From Acrocarpospora macrocephala (lineage in GTDB: Bacteria; Actinomycetota; Actinomycetes; Streptosporangiales; Streptosporangiaceae): 57,547 nucleotides of DNA. The notes below the pieces were generated by a model. It searched no databases. It saw only the letters and a program-made list of their open reading frames with translations, and was not told the origin of the DNA. Where the stretch lies: contig NZ_BLAE01000076.1 in NCBI RefSeq assembly GCF_009687865.1, forward strand, positions 1 to 57,547. The letters run 5' to 3'. The position numbers and the translations under genes were made by a program. Positions 9,310-15,990 of the stretch are shown in pieces; within the stretch, counting starts at the first letter, position 1; every line of letters begins with the position of its first letter.

Positions 9310-10398
9310 ATGGCAATCAACGACCGCGAGAAGGCCCTTGAGACCGCCCTCGCCCAGATCGAGCGGCAGTTCGGCAAGGGCTCCGTCATGCGCCTCGGCG
9401 ATGATGCCCGAGCCCCCATCGAAGTGATCCCGACCGGGGCGATCGCGCTGGACGTCGCGCTCGGCATCGGCGGCTTCCCCCGCGGCCGGATCGTCGAGGT
9501 CTACGGCCCGGAATCCTCGGGTAAGACCACGGTCGCCCTGCACGCGGTGGCCAACGCCCAGCGCGCGGGCGGCATCGCCGCCTTCATCGACGCGGAGCAC
9601 GCGCTCGACCCCGAATACGCCAAGAAGCTCGGCGTCGACGTGGACGCGCTCCTGGTCTCCCAGCCGGACACCGGCGAACAGGCCCTGGAGATCGCCGACA
9701 TGCTGATCCGCTCCGGCGCGGTGGACATCATCGTCATCGACTCGGTGGCCGCCCTGGTCCCGAAGGCCGAAATCGAGGGCGAGATGGGCGACAGCCACGT
9801 CGGTCTCCAGGCCCGCCTGATGTCCCAGGCCCTGCGCAAGGTCGCCGGCGCCCTCAACAACACCGGCACCACCGCCATCTTCATCAACCAGCTCCGCGAG
9901 AAGATCGGCGTGATGTTCGGATCTCCAGAAACAACGACGGGCGGTAAAGCGCTGAAGTTCTACGCCTCGGTGCGCCTTGACGTTCGCCGGATCGAAACCC
10001 TCAAGGACGGCACCGAGCCGGTCGGCAACCGCACCCGCGTGAAGGTCGTCAAGAACAAGATGGCCCCGCCCTTCCGCGTCGCCGACTTCGACATCTTGTA
10101 CGGCTTCGGCATCTCCCGCGAAGGCGGCCTGATCGACATGGGCGTCGAACACGGCTTCGTCCGCAAGGCCGGTGCTTGGTACACCTACGAAGGCGACCAA
10201 CTCGGCCAGGGCAAGGAGAACGCCCGCAACTTCCTCAAGAACAACCCCGACATCGCCAACGAGATCGAAAAGAAGATCAAGGAAAAACTCGGCGTCGGCC
10301 CCCGCATCGACACCCCTCCCGCTCCTCCCACCACCCCCGCCCCCACAACCACCTCCACAGCCCGCACCAAGTCCACCCCCAAGCCCGGCGACGTCTAA
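9310..10398 (+). CDS. recA: Recombinase A
   Basis: This 362-residue RecA has Walker [10 protein letters not shown] at residues 66-74, the Walker B region [17 protein letters not shown], and the [21 protein letters not shown] segment including loop L2. The C-terminal tail is Pro/Thr-rich (about residues 335-357). It forms filaments on ssDNA for recombination and for LexA self-cleavage. The frame is open far upstream, but the start at 9310 ([20 protein letters not shown]) matches the family N-terminus and has a GGGGG-containing site before it. No intein is present. recX is separated from it by a HIT-family gene. Regulation by LexA is indicated by the operator at 9175-9190. Confidence 0.98.
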   Translation: MAINDREKALETALAQIERQFGKGSVMRLGDDARAPIEVIPTGAIALDVALGIGGFPRGRIVEVYGPESSGKTTVALHAVANAQRAGGIAAFIDAEHALDPEYAKKLGVDVDALLVSQPDTGEQALEIADMLIRSGAVDIIVIDSVAALVPKAEIEGEMGDSHVGLQARLMSQALRKVAGALNNTGTTAIFINQLREKIGVMFGSPETTTGGKALKFYASVRLDVRRIETLKDGTEPVGNRTRVKVVKNKMAPPFRVADFDILYGFGISREGGLIDMGVEHGFVRKAGAWYTYEGDQLGQGKENARNFLKNNPDIANEIEKKIKEKLGVGPRIDTPPAPPTTPAPTTTSTARTKSTPKPGDV

Positions 10399-10910
10399 CC
10401 CACCCCCTCCAACGCCAGCGCCCATGTCCAAGGGCTAACCGTGGTTCTCCCACCCACCCCCTTGTAGGGCGCTGGCGCTCGCCCCCCTCGTGTGATGGGT
10501 CACGCCTTGCCAGGAAGTGCCTTGGACACCGGCCTTTGATCCTTCTATGGCGGTGGTTTCGGGGAGAAGGGTTTCTACCCGCGTTCCTTTGGGCGCGGGT
10601 GCCTGGCTCTCCGGGGGTGGGCTTGAGAGGTGCCTGGGTGTTGGTGCTGGGTTTCTTCTGAGGCTGGCGGTTTCGGGGGAGGGCGGTGCCTGCCCGTGCT
10701 CTCTTGGGGGTGGGCGCTTGAGCCCCCGAAGGGGATAGACCACGTCCATGACGACGGCCACATGCGCGGCGGTTGTCTGATCGGCGGTGGATTTCCCCAC
10801 CCTGGAATTGGTGTGGCGACATGACCTGGAATTTGGCTTTTGAAGCGCTGTGCGGATAAGTCGAATATCAAAGTCTATGCTGGGTGGAAGTTAGTTTTGG
10901 GGGTGGTGCC
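10399..10910. other. Intergenic between recA and HIT gene
   Basis: No supported gene is present. It contains a long inverted repeat (10413-10477) just after recA, then a T/G-rich, C-poor stretch (about 10590-10720) with many GGG runs. The immediate upstream region of the HIT gene contains several AT-rich hexamers but no convincing promoter. Confidence 0.55.
10413..10477 (+). terminator. Inverted repeat downstream of recA
   Basis: CGCCAGCGCCC (10413-10423) and GGGCGCTGGCG (10467-10477) are perfect 11-bp arms around a 43-nt loop, starting 15 bp after the recA stop. There is no T-tract, so this is a candidate transcript-end or attenuation structure rather than a standard intrinsic terminator. 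Confidence 0.4.
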
Positions 10911-11471
10911 ATGAGTGGGTCCGGCGCTCAAGGTGTTGAGGCTCAAGGTGTTGAGGTGGCTGAATCCAGTGCGCTACGGAATGTGGCGTTTGATCTTGAT
11001 GCATATATGCGGCGTAGTCGGAGCGGGTCTTGCTTCGTCTGTGCCGTGGTCGAGGGTAAGCCTGGATACGATCTTGAGCAGATCGTGTATGAGGACGAGC
11101 AGCACATTGCCTTCTTGGATCGTTACCCAACGATGCCCGGCAAGGTGCTGGTCGCTCCGAAGACTCATGTCGAGCACGTGGTGCGTGATTTGGATGAAGA
11201 CGCATATCTGCGGTTGATGGGGATCGTTCGTCGAATTGCTCTCGCTGTTGAACAAGTTGTCCCGTCCGAACGCACCTACCTGCTCTCGCTGGGCAGCCAG
11301 CAGGGCAATTCACATCTCCACTGGCATATCGCCGCGTTGCCACCTGAAACTCCGTATGAGCAACAGCAATATCACGCCCTGATGACCGAGAACGGTGTAA
11401 TCCCCTGGACGATTGAACAGGCGGTCCTCCTCGCCCATCAACTCCGGACAGTTCTGGCCGGGCGCCAATGA
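10911..11471 (+). CDS. HIT (histidine triad) family hydrolase
   Basis: This 186-residue protein carries the histidine triad HLHWH at residues 135-139, preceded by GSQQGNS. That makes it a nucleotide hydrolase/transferase of the HIT superfamily (Ap4A hydrolase or Hint-like). The N-terminal CFVCAVVEG resembles the usual C-x-x-C/FC entry of HIT domains, and the PGKVLVAPKTHVEHV segment is the conserved strand pair. The substrate cannot be assigned. The ATG at 10911 follows GGGGGTGG. Its TGA overlaps the recX start (ATGATG), so the two are probably translated together. Its position between recA and recX is unusual. The first 20 residues contain a short AQGVE repeat. Confidence 0.88.
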   Translation: MSGSGAQGVEAQGVEVAESSALRNVAFDLDAYMRRSRSGSCFVCAVVEGKPGYDLEQIVYEDEQHIAFLDRYPTMPGKVLVAPKTHVEHVVRDLDEDAYLRLMGIVRRIALAVEQVVPSERTYLLSLGSQQGNSHLHWHIAALPPETPYEQQQYHALMTENGVIPWTIEQAVLLAHQLRTVLAGRQ

Positions 11472-12445
11472 TGGACCGTTGGGAGGACTTCGGTGGCGGG
11501 ACTTCAAACCGCAGGACGTCGAGGCGCGGATCGTCCGAAGGCGGGTCTTCTGAGGGCGGGTTTTCTAGTCGCGGGACGTCGAGGCGTGAGTCGTTCGAGC
11601 GCGGGTCGTCGGAGGGCGGATCGTCCGAGGGTGGGTCTTCTGAGCGTGGGTCTTCCAACCGCGGGACGTCGAGGCGTGAGTTGTTCGAGCGCGGGTCGTC
11701 GGAGGGCGGATCGTCCGAGGGTGGGTCTTCTGAGCGTGGGTCTTCCAACCGCGGGGCATCGAGGCGTGAGTCGTTCGAGCGCGGATCGTCCGAGGGCGGA
11801 TCGTCCGAGGGTGGGTCTTCAGGTCGTCGGTCTTCTAATCGCAGGACGTCCAGGCGTGAATCGTCCGAGCGCGAGTCTTCGGGGCGTGGATCTTCCGAGC
11901 GGCGAGATGAGGTTAGTCCGGAGGCCAAGGCGCGAGCTGTTTGTCTGCGGCTGCTGACGCTGGCGCCCAGGACTCGGGCGCAGCTGGCGGAGGCGTTGCG
12001 TAAGCGGGAAGTGCCTGAGGATGTGGCCGAGGCGGTTCTGGAACGGTTCTCGGAGGTCGGGCTGATCGATGATGAGGCATTCGCCGCCGCATGGGTGAGT
12101 TCGCGGCACACAGGACGAGGTCTTGCCAGGAGGGCGCTGGCTCAAGAACTGCGTCATCGCGGAGTGTCCGAGGACACGGTGAAGGACGCTGTCCAACAGC
12201 TCGACCCAGACGAGGAAGTGGAAACCGCCCGGCGCCTGGTGGCTCGAAAGCTCCCCGGCACCAGGAACGCCGACCCCCAGGCACGAACGCGCAAGCTGGT
12301 CGGCATGCTGGCCCGCAAGGGCTACTCACCCGCCTTGGCCTTCCGCATCGTCCGCGAGGCACTCGAACACGAAGGCATCACCGACCCCGACAGCGCTCAA
12401 GACGACGACATCCTGCAAGCCGAGATCCACGACGACGAAATCTAG
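11468..12445 (+). CDS. recX: RecX family RecA regulator with repetitive N-terminus
   Basis: The C-terminal part (about residues 150-310) is RecX: RAVCLRLLTLAPRTRAQLAE, VLERFSEVGLIDDEAFAAAW and LARRALAQELRHRG are the three-helix repeats that bind in the RecA filament groove and limit RecA activity. Residues 1-148 are an added low-complexity region rich in Ser, Arg, Gly and Glu, mostly a 30-residue tandem repeat. Ordinary actinobacterial RecX proteins are about half to two-thirds of this length. The ATG at 11468 overlaps the stop of the HIT gene, supporting translation from this far upstream. No alternative start with a good ribosome site lies just before the RecX core. Other frames are also open across the repeat, an effect of its composition. 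Confidence 0.9.
   Translation: MMDRWEDFGGGTSNRRTSRRGSSEGGSSEGGFSSRGTSRRESFERGSSEGGSSEGGSSERGSSNRGTSRRELFERGSSEGGSSEGGSSERGSSNRGASRRESFERGSSEGGSSEGGSSGRRSSNRRTSRRESSERESSGRGSSERRDEVSPEAKARAVCLRLLTLAPRTRAQLAEALRKREVPEDVAEAVLERFSEVGLIDDEAFAAAWVSSRHTGRGLARRALAQELRHRGVSEDTVKDAVQQLDPDEEVETARRLVARKLPGTRNADPQARTRKLVGMLARKGYSPALAFRIVREALEHEGITDPDSAQDDDILQAEIHDDEI
11511..11900 (+). repeat. 90-bp (30-codon) tandem repeat in recX
   Basis: Units start at 11511 (short, 60 bp), 11571, 11661 and 11751 (90 bp each), with a degenerate unit at 11841. Each opens with GCGGGACGTCGAGGCG or a close variant. Each unit encodes G-T-S-R-R then ESFERGSSEGGSSEGG-type pentads. Units 11571 and 11661 are nearly identical, which indicates recent duplication. 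A 15-bp subrepeat (GSSEG/GSSER) lies inside. Confidence 0.93.
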
Positions 12446-12574
12446 AAAGACCGCAGCGACCGCATTACGGATGCATCGGCGGCTTGGTGAGCATCAAGCG
12501 GTGTGCAACCGGAGGCCTCTATCAATGGGGTACGGAGTGTCACCCCGGCGAGACCGCCTTCGAAGGAAGATGCC

Positions 12575-12805
12575 ATGAGCCGCCTGACCGCATACATGAT
12601 CGTCTTGTACCGGAACATGAGCCGCCTGACCCGCTACATCGTCACGAGCGTCATCGCCGTGCTCGTCGTCGGCGTCGCGATCGCCGGAATCACCAGAACC
12701 TGGAACACAAACGTCGTATACATGCTGGTAGTGGCTGGGGCGATCACCATCGTTCAAATTCTTCGCGCAGGTCCACCAGACAAGGAACCTGATTCCGAGC
12801 AGTGA
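12575..12805 (+). CDS. Small two-helix membrane protein
   Basis: This 76-residue protein starts at ATG 12575 after GGAAG. It has two hydrophobic segments, about residues 23-41 (IVTSVIAVLVVGVAIAGI) and 49-62 (VVYMLVVAGAITIVQIL), and a charged C-terminus. The first 14 codons (MSRLTAYMIVLYRN) are partly duplicated by the next ones (MSRLTRYIVTSV): the DNA ATGAGCCGCCTGACC occurs at 12575 and 12617. A second start at 12617 is therefore possible. No family is recognised. It sits 129 bp after recX on the same strand. Confidence 0.6.
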   Translation: MSRLTAYMIVLYRNMSRLTRYIVTSVIAVLVVGVAIAGITRTWNTNVVYMLVVAGAITIVQILRAGPPDKEPDSEQ

Positions 12806-12944
12806 TGCCGTATTTACGCCGAAAACCCTGTAGCGGATCGAGGGGTTCGGCGACCTCCCGGAGATGGATGCCCGCGATCTCGCATGGCCCCGCCGTGATC
12901 GTCGACTTCGTCACGGACCATTTCGACCTGTGTCTCGCCGCGTT

Positions 12945-13100
12945 CCCGAGCGCCCGGTGAGGCGGCCGTGCGGCTCCTTCAGGTAGCGGGCGGGGTGGTT
13001 GCAGATCTGTTTGAGTCCAGTCAGGAGATTCACCACAGGCCGCGCCTGGCCATGCAGTCGGCGTCGGCGATCCGCGCCATGCCCTCGCGGACTGCGGCCG
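12945..13100 (-). pseudogene. Fragment of SNF2-family helicase
   Basis: On the minus strand the segment LLTGLKQICNHPARYLKE followed by RLTGRSG is the diagnostic linker ahead of the C-terminal helicase domain of bacterial SNF2/HepA-type ATPases. The preceding ARIADADCMARRG piece is in another frame, and nothing resembling the rest of the helicase follows. It is a relic of perhaps 50 codons with at least one frameshift. Confidence 0.6.
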
Positions 13101-13110
13101 TGGAGCGCGG

Positions 13111-13487
13111 GACTCGGAGACGAGGGCACCCTGGCCTTCCCGGTGCCTGGTGGTCTGAGGCGAGGGCACGCTCGGTTCTCCCCGGTGCCTGGTGGTCTGG
13201 GGTGAACGCCTGCTCGTACTTTCGCGCGCTGGGGCGCGGCCACGGCTTGCCCAGGGAGGTCGATGACGCAGGGGGGCGAGGCAGGCCCGCGCTGGTGGTC
13301 TGGGGTGAACGCCTGCACAGACTTTCGCGCGCTGGGGCGCGAGCACGGCTTGCCCAAAGAGATCGACGACGCAGAGGGACGAGCACGCCTCCCCGGCGCT
13401 GGCGGGTCTGGGACGAGGGCCTGCATGTGCTTCCGCGCCGGGGCGCGGCCACGGCTTGGCTGGGGAGATCAATGACGCCGGGGAATC
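13111..13487. repeat. Composite imperfect tandem repeat array
   Basis: Two 42-bp units (starting about 13111 and 13152, each ending CCCGGTGCCTGGTGGTCTG) lead into three longer units starting near 13190, 13293 and 13400 (103, 107 and about 88 bp). The long units share GGTCTGGGGTGAACGCCTGC, CTGGGGCGCG and CACGGCTTGCCC-AGAGATCGATGACGC segments with 75-90% similarity by eye. A faint fifth copy may lie near 13601-13665. No protein family fits. Confidence 0.75.
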
Positions 13488-13786
13488 GATGAGGCCAAGG
13501 AGCGCGCCGGGCGGCCAGCCGAGAGCCTTGATCTTGTCATGGGTCAGGTTCTCGACTTGTGATCAACGGAGGGCAGCCCACGTCGGCTCCCCCGGGGCCA
13601 GTGGTCTGGGTAGCTCGCGGATGGGTGGTCATCTTGACATCGGTGGTGACATCAATGATTCCGAAAGCCGTCCGCCAGCGAGCACGAGCGGCTCCAGGTC
13701 GGGTGCGGGCTGGAGGGTGACGTGGCGTTGGCAGGGGGTGAAGGTTGAGGGTGAGGTGGTTGGGGGAGGTTTGGGGTGAGGTGTAT

Positions 13787-13815
13787 GGGGTGTTAGGGGT
13801 TGGGGTTTTCGGGGG
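13787..13815 (+). other. G-quadruplex-type motif upstream of rny
   Basis: The plus strand has four G-runs (GGGG, N5, GGGG, N2, GGGG, N5, GGGGG) inside a 120-bp tract almost devoid of C. The motif is seen directly; folding is inferred. Confidence 0.55.
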
Positions 13816-14016
13816 AGGGCTGTGGGTTGGGGACTGGGGCTCCAGAGGTTGTGGGTCGTCGGGATGATCGAGGAAAAGTCGCTTGACAGAGCGTCTTTGC
13901 TTGCTCGTTACCTCTCTGACGCTTAATCTCGACCGCAGTGAGGAGTTACTCCGCGCAGCGCGGATTGCCATAACGGTGAGTTACGGACCCTGACCGCTCT
14001 TGGGTGCGATATTTGC

Positions 14017-14045
14017 CCTGGTGACGCCAGTGTGACGCCACCAGG
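14017..14045. promoter_or_regulatory. Dyad with internal direct repeat before rny
   Basis: CCTGGTG (14017-14023) and CACCAGG (14039-14045) are perfect arms, and GTGACGCCA occurs twice inside (14021 and 14032). It lies about 60 bp before the rny start and could be an operator or an RNA hairpin in the leader. Confidence 0.35.
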
Positions 14046-14105
14046 CGTTGCCGTGCTGTGCGTGTGACCCCTTTACCGGCTGACGCTAGGAGGGGTGGGC
14101 GCGCA

Positions 14106-15734
14106 ATGGATATGACGATCGTGATCGTGCTGGCAGTGGCGGTGCTGCTGGCGGCGTTCGTAGCGATTGCCGCCCTCCTGGTTCTGTTGCTGCGCCGTAC
14201 CGCTCCGAAGGAGACCGGGCCGACAGCCGAGCAGATCGCTCAGTTGAAGGCGGAGTTGACTGAGAAGGAGTTGGAGCAGGCGCGGCGGGACGCCGATGAG
14301 ATCCGAGTGCGGGCCGAGAGCGACGCGGGGGAGATCATCCGCAAGTCTGAGGCGCTGGTGGAGAACGCGGCGCTGATGCGGCGGGAGGTTGAGGAGGAGT
14401 CGCGGATCCTCAAGAACGAGTTGAAGGAGCTGCGCGCCGATCTGGAGCGCAGGGAGAACCGGCTGGGGGAGCGTGAGCAGCGGCTCGACGAGGAGGCGCG
14501 CCGGCAGGCCGAGCGGGCCAGGCAGCTGGCGGAGACCGAGACCGAGCTGGCCGATCGGCGGGTTGAGCTGGATCAGGTGGCGGAGAAGCGGCGGCAGATC
14601 CTGGAGCGGGTCGCGGGGCTGACGGCCGAGCAGGCCAAGAACGAGCTGGTCAAGGAGATCGAGAACCAGGCCAAGCGGGAGGCCGCGCTGATCGTCCGGG
14701 AGATCGAGAGCGATGCCCGGAAGGAGGGGGAGAAGCGGGCCTGCAAGATCGTGACGCTGGCGGTGCAGCGGGTGGCGACCGAGCAGACGGCCGAGTCTGT
14801 GGTGAGTGTGCTGCACTTGCCGGGGGATGAGATGAAGGGCCGGATCATCGGGCGCGAAGGGCGGAATATCCGGGCGTTCGAGTCGACCACCGGGGTCAAT
14901 CTGATCATCGATGACACGCCGGAGGCGGTGCTGTTGTCGTGTTTCGATCCCGTTCGCAGGGAGACCGCCAGGTTGACTCTGGAGAAGCTGGTGCTCGACG
15001 GGCGGATTCACCCGCAGCGCATCGAGGAGGCCTACGAGCGCAGCAAGGCCGAAGTGCAGGATCTTTGTGTACGGGCGGGGGAGGATGCCCTGGTCGAGCT
15101 GGGCATCACCGATATGCACCCCGAACTGGTCACCCTGCTCGGCCAGCTTCGCTACCGCACGTCATACGGGCAGAACGTGTTGAAGCATCTCATCGAGTCG
15201 GCGCACATCGCCGGGATCATGGCCTCGGAGCTGCGGCTCGACCGTGATCTCGTCAAGCGCTGCGCGCTGCTGCACGACATCGGCAAGGCGCTCACCCACG
15301 AGGTCGAGGGCAGCCACGCCCTGATCGGCGCCGAGATCGCCCGCCGGTATGGCGAGCACGAGGACGTCGTGCACGCCATCGAGGCCCACCACAACGAGGT
15401 CGAGGTCCGCACCGTCGAAGCCGTCCTCACCCAGGCCGCCGACGCCATCAGCGGCAGCCGCCCCGGCGCCCGCCGCGAATCCCTCGAAGCCTACGTCAAG
15501 CGCCTGGAGCGCCTGGAGGAGATCGCTCAGTCCTACGAGGGCGTCGACAAAGTCTTCGCCATGCAGGCCGGCCGCGAGATCCGCGTCATGGTGCGCCCCG
15601 ACAACGTCGACGACATCCAGGCCCAGGTGATCGCCCGCGACGTCGCCAAACAGGTCGAAGAGGAACTCACCTACCCAGGCCAGATCCGCATCACAGTAGT
15701 CCGCGAATCCCGGGCCACCGAATTCGCCCGCTGA
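14106..15734 (+). CDS. rny: Ribonuclease Y
   Basis: This 542-residue protein has the RNase Y layout. An N-terminal membrane anchor (about residues 3-27, IVIVLAVAVLLAAFVAIAAL) is followed by a long charged coiled coil (about 45-210). Next come a KH domain with GRIIGREGRNIR and an HD domain with LLHDIGKALTHEVEGSHA supplying the metal-binding His-Asp pair. The family-typical C-terminus (VMVRPDNVDDIQAQ, YPGQIRITVVRE) closes it. It is a membrane-bound endoribonuclease that starts mRNA decay. The ATG at 14106 follows AGGAGGGG. Actinomycetes often encode it near recA-recX, as here, which supports the chromosomal context. Codon use switches from GAG/CGG-rich to more C-ending codons toward the 3' end. 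Confidence 0.96.
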   Translation: MDMTIVIVLAVAVLLAAFVAIAALLVLLLRRTAPKETGPTAEQIAQLKAELTEKELEQARRDADEIRVRAESDAGEIIRKSEALVENAALMRREVEEESRILKNELKELRADLERRENRLGEREQRLDEEARRQAERARQLAETETELADRRVELDQVAEKRRQILERVAGLTAEQAKNELVKEIENQAKREAALIVREIESDARKEGEKRACKIVTLAVQRVATEQTAESVVSVLHLPGDEMKGRIIGREGRNIRAFESTTGVNLIIDDTPEAVLLSCFDPVRRETARLTLEKLVLDGRIHPQRIEEAYERSKAEVQDLCVRAGEDALVELGITDMHPELVTLLGQLRYRTSYGQNVLKHLIESAHIAGIMASELRLDRDLVKRCALLHDIGKALTHEVEGSHALIGAEIARRYGEHEDVVHAIEAHHNEVEVRTVEAVLTQAADAISGSRPGARRESLEAYVKRLERLEEIAQSYEGVDKVFAMQAGREIRVMVRPDNVDDIQAQVIARDVAKQVEEELTYPGQIRITVVRESRATEFAR

Positions 15735-15799
15735 TCCCCGACGCTCTGGCAGCCTCAGGGCCGCCAGCCGAATAATTGATCCGGCTATCTCGCCGTTAT

Positions 15800-15943
15800 C
15801 CGGCGCCGATACCTCCGCGTCAGTTCTCGCCGCACCGGTGCCTATCACGGCCCGTTGCGGTTGGAGCTGGGCTGGCTTGATCCCGGGCCGGTACTTTCCG
15901 ATTAATTCTCGCTGGACCGGCACCTATCACCGCCCGGTTGCGG
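15800..15943. repeat. Imperfect direct repeat of about 60 bp, 81-84 bp apart
   Basis: A segment at about 15801-15861 (containing TTCTCGCCGCACCGGTGCC-TATCAC) recurs at about 15885-15943 (ATTCTCGCTGGACCGGCACC-TATCAC), followed in both by CGCCCGTTGCGG-like sequence. It lies in the 256-bp convergent gap between rny and the S9 peptidase, where no gene is seen. Confidence 0.6.
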
Positions 15944-15990
15944 CAGGAAGGATCGGTTCCCGGGTGGTCGAGCGGACTGCCCAGTGGCCG

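Larger units (their letters stand above)
12806..14105. other. 1.3-kb decayed and repetitive intergenic region
   Basis: No intact gene is supported. From left to right it holds a fragment of an SNF2-type helicase on the minus strand (12945-13100), a block of imperfect 42-bp and 103-107-bp repeats (13111-13487), a strongly G-rich tract with a quadruplex motif (13731-13850), a TTGACA -35-like hexamer at 13883, and a 29-bp dyad (14017-14045) before rny. Long open frames here are composition artefacts and lack ribosome sites. Confidence 0.6.

Noticed and set aside
10277-10822. Minus-strand frame downstream of and overlapping the recA 3' end
   Set aside because: Overlaps the conserved recA coding region, with Pro/Arg-rich composition typical of antisense GC-rich DNA.
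10891-12111. 406-codon minus-strand frame with Asp/Pro/Ser/Arg repeats opposite recX
   Set aside because: It is the antisense reading of the recX repeat and of the HIT gene; it has no domain and no ribosome site.
13111-13487. CRISPR array
   Set aside because: Units are long and imperfect, with no constant short repeat alternating with unique spacers and no cas genes.
12744-13492. Long open frames on both strands over the repeat array
   Set aside because: They arise from GC-rich repeats, have no consistent start, and conflict with each other; only the SNF2 fragment is recognisable.
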